Below, piece by piece: positions 26,510-35,773 of a DNA stretch of 42,347 bases. The notes beneath the pieces are model-generated. The model was not told the DNA's origin, ran no database searches, and saw only the letters and a program-made list of their open reading frames with translations. Numbering within the stretch: the stretch's first letter is position 1; the number at the start of each line of letters is the position of its first letter. A program made the position numbers and the translations under genes. Source of the DNA: JAYZDK01 sp964604165 (GTDB lineage Bacteria > Myxococcota_A > UBA796 > CAJQPC01). The stretch covers positions 1 through 42,347 of the forward strand of contig CAZRYF010000043.1 of NCBI GenBank assembly GCA_964604165.1, given 5' to 3'.

Positions 26510-28168
26510 GTGGGGTCTCGACGCACTCGACGGATTCGTCGCAAGCTGCTCCCGTGGGGGGTGGGAGTTCTTGCGATCAGCCTCTCATTCTGGGCAGTCC
26601 GCTCCTGGCCACCTTCGAGCCTTGAACAGGTGGCGACAAGGGGCCATCAGGACGCCCCTACCCAGGCCGTGAGCCCCGGCGCTGGAGTGTTTACCTCCGA
26701 GATCCCTCGTTCTACATCCTCTTCCTCGATCCAAGCTCCCTGCGCGGGCTGCGACGTCATCCTGGTGACATTGTGTTCCTTGCGGCAGGATCACGTGGGG
26801 GCCTACGACGCCGTGGCCGGCCTCACACCCGCTTTGGATCGACTGGCCGAGAACGGCCAAAGATTCGACGGGGCCTATGCCGCCTCCCCATTCACCTTGG
26901 CGAGCCTCACATCCATTCTTACGGGCCGCTTTCCAAGCACCACCGGCGTCGTGGGGTGGGACAAGGGACTGACAAAGACCGTGCCCACTCTCCCCGAGGT
27001 CCTTGGACTGTACGGCTACCGAACCGGAGGGTTCACCATCGACGCCGCCTCGGGGTTCAGACCGGACTACGGCCTCGACAGAGGCATCCAACACCTGGAG
27101 ATTTCCCCCGCACCCCTGGAAACCCCCGACGGACGACGGGCAGGCGCGGACCCCAAACAGAGTGGCGCATCCGCCATGCCTGCCGCCAGGTGGATGAGCG
27201 AGCAGTCCATGGATGAGCCTCTCTTTCTGATGTTCCATTCCCGGACAGCCCACTTCCCCTTTCTGGTGTCGGATTCCGACCTGGAGAAAGACCCGACAGG
27301 CATTCGCCGCTTACTCTGGGGTTCGGCCGGGGGGAAACCCGGTGGGAAACAGGCCATGCCCGGCATGGCAGGCGGCACCCAGGTGCAAGGGGTGGTGGAC
27401 AGCGGTCCGGATCCGCTCTTGGCTGCCATGGCTGCGGGGGGTGCGGCCGCCACGGACAGCTGGCGAAGCGCCTACGCCGAGGCTGTCCGTGGGGCAGACC
27501 TGGATGTAAAGGTCATCTACGATGCCGTCATGCGCCGAGGGAGACCCACCCTGTGGGTGCTGGTGGCCGACCACGGGGAGTCCTTGAACGATCACGGCGA
27601 AATGTTGCACGGAGACGCCTACTTCGACTCTGTGGTTCGAGTTCCCCTGATCGTAACGGGCGAAGGCGTGAAAGCCGGCGCAAACAGTTCCCTTGTCAGC
27701 CACGTGGATCTGCTCCCCACCATCCTGGACATGGTAGGCATCCCCGCACCCGCCGGACTCGACGGAGTCTCCGCAAGGCCACTTCTGGAGGGAGAAATGG
27801 AGCCCATTCGCTCCACGGCGTTTGTGGAAGGGGGAGTAGCCCGAAAGAACCTCACCACTGTACGGGGGGCGGTGATCTCTCCCCCCTGGGTGCTCCTTCG
27901 TCAGGATCGAATGTGCTCGGAGGGCAGCAGCAGCCGCATGCCCCCTCCCGGAGAGCCACAGACCTGCTTGTTCCAAGAGTCCGATTCCAAGCAACTCCGG
28001 GACGTCAGCCTCGACAACCCTCGGGTGGTCACCGACCTCCTGTCTACATGGGAAGGGTTCCGAGCCGCTCGGGCAGGACAACTGGTGCCCGAGGCACTGC
28101 GCCTGGATCCGGCCTTCGTCGAGCTTCTTCAAAGAACCGGCTACGACTTTCACCCGGCATCCCCGTGA
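26510..28168 (+). CDS. Sulfatase/alkaline-phosphatase-superfamily membrane protein with altered active site
   Basis: A 552-residue protein with a GTG start at 26510, an N-terminal membrane anchor (residues of about 13-31) and a sulfatase-fold domain from about 82. Core motifs: VILVTLCSLRQDHVGAY, PFTLASLTSILTGRFP (98-142 region), VLVADHGESLNDHGE (Asp354-His355) and VSHVDLLPTILDMVGI. In related proteins the first motif is TxDTLRxDH; here the metal-ligand Asp is Cys89. The TLPS motif at the nucleophile is TLAS (Thr129, Ala131). It may therefore be weakly active, use a different metal arrangement, or act as a non-catalytic binder. Cys78, Cys81 and Cys89 cluster. The stop overlaps the next start as GTGA. 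The fold also includes phosphoglycerol and phosphoethanolamine transferases. Confidence 0.82.
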   Translation: MGSRRTRRIRRKLLPWGVGVLAISLSFWAVRSWPPSSLEQVATRGHQDAPTQAVSPGAGVFTSEIPRSTSSSSIQAPCAGCDVILVTLCSLRQDHVGAYDAVAGLTPALDRLAENGQRFDGAYAASPFTLASLTSILTGRFPSTTGVVGWDKGLTKTVPTLPEVLGLYGYRTGGFTIDAASGFRPDYGLDRGIQHLEISPAPLETPDGRRAGADPKQSGASAMPAARWMSEQSMDEPLFLMFHSRTAHFPFLVSDSDLEKDPTGIRRLLWGSAGGKPGGKQAMPGMAGGTQVQGVVDSGPDPLLAAMAAGGAAATDSWRSAYAEAVRGADLDVKVIYDAVMRRGRPTLWVLVADHGESLNDHGEMLHGDAYFDSVVRVPLIVTGEGVKAGANSSLVSHVDLLPTILDMVGIPAPAGLDGVSARPLLEGEMEPIRSTAFVEGGVARKNLTTVRGAVISPPWVLLRQDRMCSEGSSSRMPPPGEPQTCLFQESDSKQLRDVSLDNPRVVTDLLSTWEGFRAARAGQLVPEALRLDPAFVELLQRTGYDFHPASP

Positions 28169-30258
28169 GCCGGGTTGCAGGTCGGTGGGTCTTGCCCGTC
28201 GTGGGAATCCTGGTTGGCGCGTGGTTGGCCGGGTCCTTCTCAAGCAACTTTGTGCCACCCACCCCTTTGGATCGGTCCCACTGGACAGTGTTGTTCCGGG
28301 CGGAGTCCGAGGGACACCTCGTGCACCCCAGACTGGGCCGTGGAACACACGTGCACGGAGACCACCTGGTGCTTGGCCATGACAAGTTCGGCCAGAGTGA
28401 GATTCTCCTGCCCAAGGTCACTTTGGCCATCGGAAGAGTGGAGGTGGTCCTCTCTCCGGACTCCGGCCCGTTGCGGGTGCAATTCCCCACAACAGACCCA
28501 ACCGGTGGGCCGCAACCCATGGTGGTGCTTGAGCCGAATGGCTACTCATGGCAGTCCCAGGAAGGCACAGGAGGGCCGGACTGGACTCTGGCCTGGGACG
28601 CGAACAACGTTCTTCTGACCACCCCAGCGGGCGAGGTCATGCTTGAGGGAGCCGCCAGCGCACAGCTGGAGTTGAGTGCTGCCTCCAAAATCCCAGCTCG
28701 AATCCAGCGGGTCCAGGTGACGGGAGAAGAGGGGGAACTTCTCATTTCCGAGAACCCCTCCACCCCCCCCACGCCAATGCCCCTCGTCGCGATGGGCGCA
28801 ACAATAGGGCTCTTGTTGGGATTGTCGTTGCTTCTCGCAGCTTCTCATCCCTTGGCGGTCCTTCTCTGCTGGGTTGGGCCCTCGGTTCTTCTTGCCCTGG
28901 ATGCTGGTTTTTATGTGAGTCTCGCAAACCGCTTGTACCTGGGCGGCCTGGCCCCGACCCTCCTCGCCCGACAGCTGCTCATGGTCTCCCTGGCCCCTCC
29001 CGCGTTCCTCGTGGTGGTCTCTTCCAACCTCCTGGATCTGCCTGTGCGGAGAGCGTCGCATCCAGCGGCTCCTTGGGGATGGACGCTGTGGGCAATGGCG
29101 GCCTGGCCCGCTTCTTCAGGATCCGTCCTCGTCGCCTTGGTTCTGGTGGTCTTCCTGATCTCGCCTGGATGGTGGGCTCACCGAGCCCGCCTTCCTCACG
29201 AATCGGTGCAGGTCCGAGATCTCCCGGCGCTGGCTTTCCTCTTGATCCTGGGGTGGAAGGGCGGCCTGGCAGCCGCCGCAGCCTGGCGAATCGGCGTCCT
29301 GGCGACCAACCGAAGGCGCCTTCTCTCCCGCGCTCCCCAGGCGAGCGCCGATGCGCTCTTTGTCTGGCTACTTGCCTTTCCCCTCGGCTTGGAGGGAATC
29401 GCCCGATCCGGAGAGCTGGAGTCCGCCTGGAATCCGGAGCGACTGGGCCGCGAAAGCGTCGATGCCCGACTGACCCCCTACTGGAGCGACCGATGCGGGC
29501 CCAAGGATGCCGATCCCATTCGCCTGGTGTTTCTGGGAGGGTCCTCCGCCGGTGGTGCATACCAATTCTCCAAAGAGCCCACTGCCTTCTTTCCGGCCCT
29601 TCTGCACCATGCCCTTTGTGAGCGCTTTCCCGAGAGAGCCTTCGAGACCACCAACATGGCACAGGGTGGAAGAAACTCCTTTTCGTTTTCGCGCCACGCC
29701 GAGACCATTCTCGGCGCAGATCCACCCGACCTTCTCGTGGCCTACCTGGGAGTCAACGAGTACACCCAGAACCAGAGCTTGACCCGCAAGGAGCTTGAGG
29801 CGCTGGAGGGTTCCTCAACGCACCGCGAGTTGGGGCGCTGGACCCGCCATTCCCGCCTGTTGGTTGGCTTTTCCCTGGCGGCTCGCCCAGCGGAATCCGC
29901 TGTAGGAAGTCGGGTCAGTGACGTGCCACCAGCGGACTTCGAGGAGAACCTGCGGCGACTCCAACAGGCCCTGGGAACCGTCCCAATGCTGCTGGTGCCC
30001 CAGGTCGTGGCCGCCACCACTGCCCCCAGACTGGACCCGTACTGGGAGATTGAAACAAGGCTTTCGGAAGAGTTCGAGACATTCCATGTATTCGACCCTC
30101 GTCCCTTGCTGGCAGACCATCCGTCTGAGGCGTTGCTCCTGGACTCCAACCACATGACCAGGGACGCACACAGGTGGCTCGCGGAAGAGCTCCTTCCGCC
30201 CTTGACCACCCTCCTTCCGCGGGCCACAAGCGCAAACGTCGATTCTGCTGCTCCATAG
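28165..30258 (+). CDS. Multi-spanning membrane protein with C-terminal SGNH hydrolase domain
   Basis: 697 residues from a GTG at 28165 that overlaps the preceding stop (GTGA). The same frame is open upstream but is only the shadow of the sulfatase gene. One membrane helix (about 8-25) is followed by an extracytoplasmic domain of about 170 residues with beta character, then about six membrane segments (roughly 205-400). A C-terminal SGNH domain follows: block I FLGGSSAGGAY, block III YLGVNEYTQ and block V DSNHMTRDAH carrying the Asp-His pair. SGNH domains of this sort act as esterases or acyltransferases on envelope glycans or lipids. The downstream carbamoyltransferase and DUF5989 genes suggest joint modification of a glycan or lipid-linked substrate; substrate unknown. 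Confidence 0.83.
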   Translation: MSRVAGRWVLPVVGILVGAWLAGSFSSNFVPPTPLDRSHWTVLFRAESEGHLVHPRLGRGTHVHGDHLVLGHDKFGQSEILLPKVTLAIGRVEVVLSPDSGPLRVQFPTTDPTGGPQPMVVLEPNGYSWQSQEGTGGPDWTLAWDANNVLLTTPAGEVMLEGAASAQLELSAASKIPARIQRVQVTGEEGELLISENPSTPPTPMPLVAMGATIGLLLGLSLLLAASHPLAVLLCWVGPSVLLALDAGFYVSLANRLYLGGLAPTLLARQLLMVSLAPPAFLVVVSSNLLDLPVRRASHPAAPWGWTLWAMAAWPASSGSVLVALVLVVFLISPGWWAHRARLPHESVQVRDLPALAFLLILGWKGGLAAAAAWRIGVLATNRRRLLSRAPQASADALFVWLLAFPLGLEGIARSGELESAWNPERLGRESVDARLTPYWSDRCGPKDADPIRLVFLGGSSAGGAYQFSKEPTAFFPALLHHALCERFPERAFETTNMAQGGRNSFSFSRHAETILGADPPDLLVAYLGVNEYTQNQSLTRKELEALEGSSTHRELGRWTRHSRLLVGFSLAARPAESAVGSRVSDVPPADFEENLRRLQQALGTVPMLLVPQVVAATTAPRLDPYWEIETRLSEEFETFHVFDPRPLLADHPSEALLLDSNHMTRDAHRWLAEELLPPLTTLLPRATSANVDSAAP

Positions 30259-30276
30259 CGGTTACAATACCCCCAC

Positions 30277-31023
30277 ATGGGTGTCGTTCGTCAGCTCTGG
30301 CTTGCGCCGATCAGTTGGTTGGCCTGGAAGATTCCAGGCTGGCCAAAGCGGCTCATGCACTCGTTTCACTTCACTGAGAAGGGGAGCGCCTACGACATGC
30401 TCGCGGCGTGCGCGGCGACGGAACGTCTTGATCTCCGCAGAAAGTACTTCCTGCATGCTCTGGATGAGGCCCGACACTCCGATCTCTTTCGAAAGCGAGT
30501 CGAGCAAATGGGAGGCTTGTCACCTCGCCTGCGTGCCCTGGAGGCAGGAGGCTCTACCTCCATGTTGGACGTGGTGGAGGGGGAGACCCTTTTCGAGCGT
30601 CTCGGGGAGCTGGAGTTCCTTTCTTTTGTCTTCATCGCCGAGAAAGAGGCGGTGGAGCAATTTCACGTCTACCAGAAGCTTGGGCTCATGGACGATACGA
30701 CCGCCGCCATGATGAAGCGCATTCTCAAGGACGAGGCCTTTCACGTCTCGTACAGTCGGGCCGAGTTGGAGCGGTATCGCAACGAGGGCCGGGCAGATGA
30801 GGTGAAGAAGGCCCTGCGCCGGGTGTGGAGAAGGCGTCTTGGAGAACGATGGCTGATCTTCGCAAATTCAATTGGTGACGTGGTCACGGGGGTCATGTTG
30901 ACCCTCTTGTACTTGGTGGGACTGGCCCCAGGGCGGCTGCTGACCCGCTTGTCCAAGGGGGGATTGCAGGCTCCGGTGCGCGACCCCCGACCCCTCGCCC
31001 AACTGGCTCGTTCCCAGGCCTGA
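30277..31023 (+). CDS. Ferritin-like diiron protein with C-terminal membrane segment
   Basis: A 248-residue protein with a four-helix diiron pattern: Glu49 (ATER), Glu64-x-x-His67 (DEARH), a second helix pair with Glu122/Glu124/Glu127 (AEKEAVEQFH), and Glu153-x-x-His156 (DEAFH). This is the E, ExxH, E, ExxH layout of ferritin-like oxidases and hydroxylases. A hydrophobic segment at about 198-215 (VMLTLLYLVGLAPG) suggests membrane attachment. It begins 18 bases after the SGNH gene and its stop overlaps the carbamoyltransferase start as TGATG. Such proteins can hydroxylate or oxidise lipids or small molecules; here it may prepare the acceptor for carbamoylation, which is inference. Confidence 0.8.
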   Translation: MGVVRQLWLAPISWLAWKIPGWPKRLMHSFHFTEKGSAYDMLAACAATERLDLRRKYFLHALDEARHSDLFRKRVEQMGGLSPRLRALEAGGSTSMLDVVEGETLFERLGELEFLSFVFIAEKEAVEQFHVYQKLGLMDDTTAAMMKRILKDEAFHVSYSRAELERYRNEGRADEVKKALRRVWRRRLGERWLIFANSIGDVVTGVMLTLLYLVGLAPGRLLTRLSKGGLQAPVRDPRPLAQLARSQA

Positions 31024-32792
31024 TGCCCACCTACATTCTGGGCATTTCAGCCCTGTACCACGATGCTGCCGCTGCCTTGCTCAGGGACGGCGAGATCGTC
31101 GCCATGGCGCAGGAGGAGCGCTTCACCCGGGTCAAACACGACCCGTCCTTTCCGGTGCGTGCAGTGCAGTGGTGCCTGGAGGAAGCGGGCATTCGAATGG
31201 GAGCTGTTGAGCACCTGGTGTTCTACGAGAAGCCTCTCAGGAAGTTCGACCGCATCCTTTCCACGGACATGGCCACCTTTCCCCGGTCGTGGCGGGCGTT
31301 TCCGCGACACATGCGCGTCTGGTTGGGGGACAAGCTCTGGACCCGCAACAACCTGTCCCGGGTCTTTTCCTATCCCGCGGAGCGCATCCTCTTTTCCGAG
31401 CACCACTTGTCCCACGCCGCGAGCGCCTTTCTGTGCTCGCCCTATCCTGAGGCCGCCGTTCTGACTCTGGACGGCGTGGGAGAAGCCGCAACGACTGCAC
31501 TTTGGAGGGGCACTTCTGACCCACCCAACCTCGAGTGCATCGCGGAGCTTCGGTTTCCCCACTCTCTGGGAATGCTCTACTCCTCGCTGACGGCCTACCT
31601 GGGTTTCGCTGTCAACAATGGCGAGTACAAGGTGATGGGAATGGCCCCCTACGGAGTCCCGCGGTTTCTCGAGGATCTGGAGAGGCTCGTGCACCTGGAG
31701 GAGGGCGGCGGGTTCACCATGGACCTGTCGTATTTCTCGTACCACTACCATCCAACACGTTCCTTCTCGAAGAAGCTCGAAGCCCTGCTTGGGCCTCCAC
31801 GAGCTCCGGGAAGCACCCTCTACCTGGGCCCCGATGCGACGGGCGCGAGCCCCGAGGATGTGGAGAGCAGCCAGCGGTTCGCAGACATCGCAGCAAGCAC
31901 GCAGAAGCTCTTGGAGAAGCTCGTGCTGCGCCTGGTCGAGCAGGCCCACAAAGACATTGGCGGAACCAACCTGTGCCTTGCTGGAGGTGTGGCGTTGAAC
32001 TCTGTTGCCAACCACGTGATTGCACGGGAAGGCCCTTTTTCCTCCCTCTGGATTCAGCCCGCAGCAGGGGATGCCGGAGGTGCCCTGGGGGCAGCGCTGT
32101 GGGCCTGGCACTGCATTCAGGGAAACCCACGAAAGGCAGGTGCCCTGGAGCGCTCGGATCACGGCAAGGCCTGGACCCGGGAGGAGGTGGCCCAGACCCT
32201 GGCAGACATCGGCGCAAAGTTCGAGGATCTTGGAAGCGTCGAGGCGGCCGCGGACCACGCCGCGGAGGCGTTGGCCAACGGAAGAGTGGTCGCCTGGTGC
32301 GAGGGCCGTTTTGAATGGGGACCCCGCGCTCTGGGCCGGCGTTCGATTCTTGCGGATCCGCGCCGCGAGGAGATGAAGGACGTGGTGAACGCCCGGGTGA
32401 AGTTTCGAGAGGCCTTCCGCCCGTTTGCTCCCTCCGTTCTGGAGGAGTCCGTGGGGGACTACTTCGATCTGGCCCCTGCCGCCCAGGTGGCCGCCCGGTT
32501 CATGTTGACGGCCTGCCCAGTTCGGCCGGAAAAGGCCGCGGACATTCCGGCCACGACCCATGTAGATGGAAGCGCGAGGGTCCAGGTAGTGCGGTCCCAG
32601 GACAACCCGATCTACCATCGTCTCATTCGCCGCTTCGGCGACCTCACGGGCGTGCCCGTGGTGCTCAACACCTCCTTCAACCTCAAGGGAGAACCCATCG
32701 TGTCCTCCCCCATCGACGCCATGGCCACCCTGATGCGCTGTGATCTAGATGCCCTCTACTACGAGGGGTTTCGCGTGGAGCAACCCAAATGA
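31023..32792 (+). CDS. NodU/CmcH-family carbamoyltransferase
   Basis: 589 residues, the usual length for the family. The N-terminal Kae1-like domain has YILGISALYHDAAAALL, AQEERFTRVKHD, HHLSHAASAFLCSPY and LDGVGE; mid-region NGEYKVMGMAPYG and LCLAGGVALNSVANH; C-terminal domain WGPRALGRRSILADPR, FREAFRPFAPSV and NTSFNLKGEPIV. These enzymes use carbamoyl phosphate and ATP through a carbamoyl-adenylate to O-carbamoylate sugars, antibiotics or lipid-linked acceptors. It is translationally coupled to the ferritin-like gene (TGATG) and to the DUF5989 gene (ATGA). It is cytosolic. Acceptor unknown; the SGNH and sulfatase-fold neighbours favour an envelope glycan or lipid. Confidence 0.95.
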   Translation: MPTYILGISALYHDAAAALLRDGEIVAMAQEERFTRVKHDPSFPVRAVQWCLEEAGIRMGAVEHLVFYEKPLRKFDRILSTDMATFPRSWRAFPRHMRVWLGDKLWTRNNLSRVFSYPAERILFSEHHLSHAASAFLCSPYPEAAVLTLDGVGEAATTALWRGTSDPPNLECIAELRFPHSLGMLYSSLTAYLGFAVNNGEYKVMGMAPYGVPRFLEDLERLVHLEEGGGFTMDLSYFSYHYHPTRSFSKKLEALLGPPRAPGSTLYLGPDATGASPEDVESSQRFADIAASTQKLLEKLVLRLVEQAHKDIGGTNLCLAGGVALNSVANHVIAREGPFSSLWIQPAAGDAGGALGAALWAWHCIQGNPRKAGALERSDHGKAWTREEVAQTLADIGAKFEDLGSVEAAADHAAEALANGRVVAWCEGRFEWGPRALGRRSILADPRREEMKDVVNARVKFREAFRPFAPSVLEESVGDYFDLAPAAQVAARFMLTACPVRPEKAADIPATTHVDGSARVQVVRSQDNPIYHRLIRRFGDLTGVPVVLNTSFNLKGEPIVSSPIDAMATLMRCDLDALYYEGFRVEQPK

Positions 32793-33018
32793 GTGACGAA
32801 ACGATTCATCAAGAGCTCGTGGAAGACGCGCCCCCCCCCGGCCGAATGGAGAGTTTCCTCCTTCGAATGGGCACCGCGGGGGAGCTTCTATCCATGTTTG
32901 TGCGAGGCGGACGTTGGTGGATGCTGCCCCTTCTGCTCATCTTCCTGCTGCTTGGATTGATCCTGGTGCTGCTGCAAAGCGTCCAGTACGTGGCTCCTTT
33001 CATCTACATGGTGTTCTG

Positions 33019-33019
<1 letters not shown>
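32789..33019 (+). CDS. DUF5989-family small membrane protein
   Basis: 76 residues. A charged N-terminal region of about 40 residues is followed by RWWMLPLLLIFLLLGLILVL and the conserved end VAPFIYMVF, the hallmark of DUF5989. This family is usually encoded directly after a NodU-type carbamoyltransferase, as here (ATGA overlap), and may anchor the soluble transferase or its substrate at the membrane; no biochemical role is established. Its stop overlaps the next start (TGATG). The N-terminal extension (MSDETIHQELVEDAPPPG) is longer than I expect for the family. Confidence 0.88.
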
Positions 33020-33570
<551 letters not shown>

Positions 33571-33572
33571 AC

Positions 33573-34223
33573 ATGATGCGAGTCGCCCTCCTTCTCTTTC
33601 TGCTCTCCAGCTGTCTCAAGTCCCGAGAAGGACAAGACCCAATGGAGTGCAACGACTACCTGGACAACGATGGAAACGGACTCATCGACTGCGAAGAAAT
33701 GCTGTGTGCGAATACAGACCACTGCCAGAGCGGAAGCGAAGCGGACGCAGACGCAGACTCAGATGCAGATGCAGATGCAGACGCAGATGCAGACGCAGAC
33801 GCAGACGCAGATGCAGATGCAGATGCAGATGCAGACGCAGATACAGACACGGGCGAGTGGGCCTATGGAGACTACGGCGGAGACTTCAGCTTCTACATGT
33901 TGATCGACGGGATCGAAATGGAAGACGCTTGCGCCGCCACGGTATCCATCGAAGTGAGCTCCGAGACCCACCCTGACTTCTCCTCCAGCTTCAGCTGCGT
34001 ATGGGAGGGGGAGATGGGGGCGGCCCTGGGAACGGACCTGGCCATTCAACTCAGTGGAAACCTGGGAGCCTCCGGCGATCTGGTGGTAAATCCCCTGACT
34101 CTCTCCACCACCTGGTCCGGCACCAGCAACAGCTCGCGCATTCACGGGTTCGCCAGCGGGGAGTCCACCGTTGGGCTTCTCACCTATTCCTACGAGAGCA
34201 GCTTTGTCTTCTACCGGGAGTAG
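33573..34223 (+). CDS. Asp-Ala-stalk lipoprotein with Cys/Asp-rich knot and beta-rich domain
   Basis: A 216-residue lipoprotein starting 2 bases after the previous stop. The signal ends LSSC (Cys14). A short module CNDYLDNDGNGLIDCEE...C resembles the Asp/Cys-rich calcium-binding-like motif common in secreted myxobacterial proteins. A stalk of 17 Ala-Asp pairs (33741-33842) then leads to a domain of about 120 residues with a pattern similar to the preceding protein (YGGDFSFYML, SSSFSCVWEG, IQLSGNLGASGDL, FASGESTVGLLTY). The two probably arose by duplication and swapped linkers. It is the last gene of the plus-strand run. Function unknown. Confidence 0.8.
   Translation: MMRVALLLFLLSSCLKSREGQDPMECNDYLDNDGNGLIDCEEMLCANTDHCQSGSEADADADSDADADADADADADADADADADADADADTDTGEWAYGDYGGDFSFYMLIDGIEMEDACAATVSIEVSSETHPDFSSSFSCVWEGEMGAALGTDLAIQLSGNLGASGDLVVNPLTLSTTWSGTSNSSRIHGFASGESTVGLLTYSYESSFVFYRE
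33741..33842 (+). repeat. GCAGAT/GCAGAC hexanucleotide repeat coding Asp-Ala
   Basis: 102 bases encode 17 Ala-Asp pairs with one Ser. Ala is almost always GCA, while Asp alternates GAT and GAC in blocks, suggesting block-wise expansion distinct from the other two Asp-Ala loci. Confidence 0.93.
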
Positions 34224-34275
34224 GTGCGGCTACCTGGACATTCGAGCAAGCATCGCCCCGATTCTGCTTTGCTTC

Positions 34276-34305
34276 TGAGGATCGATGCCCGAGGATTGAT
34301 CCTCA
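34276..34305. terminator. Candidate bidirectional terminator stem between convergent operons
   Basis: TGAGGATC (34276-34283) and GATCCTCA (34298-34305) form an 8-bp stem with a 14-nt loop between the plus-strand stop at 34223 and the minus-strand stop at 34313. There is no clear T-tract, so the role is tentative. Confidence 0.35.
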
Positions 34306-34312
34306 CCCCTGC

Positions 34313-35773
34313 CTAAAAGATCTCAATCGGCTTCTGCTTCACCCCCAAATAGTCCTGCGGATTCGTGCGGGTCGCCTCCATCCACCGCCGCAACGCCTGC
34401 TCCATTTCGTACGTCCGCCGCGGATCCTGCGAAGACAGGTCCTTCTTCTCTCCCGGATCGGCCGACAAGTCGTAAAGCTCCCGGCCACCGTCCAGCAAAT
34501 CCAGGATCAGCTTGTGGTTCCCCTGCCGAATCATGCGTTGGTGCACAAACAACCGATAGTCAGTCTCCGCAAACGCATCGACCTCCAGCTTCTGCCCCCG
34601 CAGCAGCGGCAAGAGACTGACTCCATCCACCCCCGTCGGCCCAGCAACGCCCATGGAATCAAAGATCGTCGGAAACAGATCCACCGTGCGCACCACCTCC
34701 TGCACATCGTGACGCCGGGCATAGCCAGGAAAGCGAATGGCCATAACGACGTGGAGTTGCTCTTCATAGAGGGTGGCACCATGGTCTACCCCCCCGTGCT
34801 CCATGAACTCATCCCCATGGTCCGAGATCAGGGCCACCACCGTGTTGTCCAAGAGCCCCATGGATCGAAGCTGCCCCATGAACTGACCCAGGCGCTCGTC
34901 AGCCTGGCGCACCTTCTGATCGTAGACCTGCCTGAGAAAGGCCGCATCCGCAGCATCCAGGACTCCTTCCAGACTCGCGAGGTCCCCAGGATTCTCAATG
35001 GCATCCAAGCCCTGCTCCCGAAGCCGTGCCTGCTCATCGATCGTGCCATCCAACGACCCGGCGTACCCTTCCAGGGATCCACGTGCGCCTTCAGCCAGAT
35101 CAAACTGCCCGTGGGCATCGTACCCGTGCAGAAACAAGAAGATGCGCTCGCCCCGGTGGTTGCCCAGCCACTCCAAAGCCGCCGGCAGGGAATAATCCGT
35201 GCCACCGAAGTAGCGATCATCCAGGTAGGTATCGAATCCGCGCCCAAAGCCATAGCGGCCCTGCACCCCAGCGCCTCCGGTAAAACCCCCAGCGACAAAC
35301 CCCTCCTGGATCAACACGTCCGGGTAGGTTTGGATGCCCGGGGACAAGCTGGTCTCCACCATCTGGTCCTGAGCGAGCAGCTTGAGCTTGTTGGTGACCC
35401 CGTGCACCGAAGGCCACCGGGCCGTCCACACGCTCATGTGGGAGGGGAGGGTCCACGGGGCCGCCGTGACCGCGTTGTGGAAGACCACCGCCTCGTCGGC
35501 GAATGCATCCATGTTGGGCGTGAGGCCAGCGGAGCTTCCCCCCAGGCCCGTCGCGTCATAGCGCAAGGCGTCCATGCTCACGAGCACCACGTTCAGGTTC
35601 TCCCGATCCGACAGATCGTAGCGGGCAGCCTCCATGGTGTTGTCGGCGAGCAAGGCGGAGGAGAGTCCGCCGGTGGTGTCGACCTCCTCTCCAGGTTGGC
35701 GCAGCAAGAGCCAGGCGATGACAAGGACATTGGCCAGGACGACCAACACGAAGAGCGGAGCGGTGCGTTTCAT
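34313..35773 (-). CDS. Membrane-anchored sulfatase-superfamily enzyme
   Basis: 486 residues: an N-terminal membrane anchor (residues of about 6-24) and a sulfatase-fold domain. The metal-ligand Asp68 is present in VSMDALRYDA. The nucleophile region is APWTLPSHMSVWTARWP (Thr108, Pro110, Ser111). Asp318-His319 lies in LISDHGDEFMEHGG, and further His residues in FLHGYDAHG. It has Thr rather than the Cys/Ser-x-Pro-x-Arg of classical sulfatases, as in phosphoglycerol- or phosphoethanolamine-transferase-like branches, so the reaction cannot be fixed by reading. It ends a four-gene minus-strand operon; its start overlaps the stop of the SPFH gene as ATGA. Confidence 0.88.
   Translation of the reverse strand: MKRTAPLFVLVVLANVLVIAWLLLRQPGEEVDTTGGLSSALLADNTMEAARYDLSDRENLNVVLVSMDALRYDATGLGGSSAGLTPNMDAFADEAVVFHNAVTAAPWTLPSHMSVWTARWPSVHGVTNKLKLLAQDQMVETSLSPGIQTYPDVLIQEGFVAGGFTGGAGVQGRYGFGRGFDTYLDDRYFGGTDYSLPAALEWLGNHRGERIFLFLHGYDAHGQFDLAEGARGSLEGYAGSLDGTIDEQARLREQGLDAIENPGDLASLEGVLDAADAAFLRQVYDQKVRQADERLGQFMGQLRSMGLLDNTVVALISDHGDEFMEHGGVDHGATLYEEQLHVVMAIRFPGYARRHDVQEVVRTVDLFPTIFDSMGVAGPTGVDGVSLLPLLRGQKLEVDAFAETDYRLFVHQRMIRQGNHKLILDLLDGGRELYDLSADPGEKKDLSSQDPRRTYEMEQALRRWMEATRTNPQDYLGVKQKPIEIF

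Noticed and set aside
24838..26544. Antisense open frame of 568 codons
   Set aside because: Shadow of the FapA C-terminus and the coiled-coil lipoprotein; Pro/Arg-rich composition without motifs.
27553..28164. N-terminal extension of the SGNH membrane protein
   Set aside because: Arg/Pro-rich text that is the shadow of the sulfatase-fold gene; the GTG at 28165 gives a GTGA overlap and a membrane helix.
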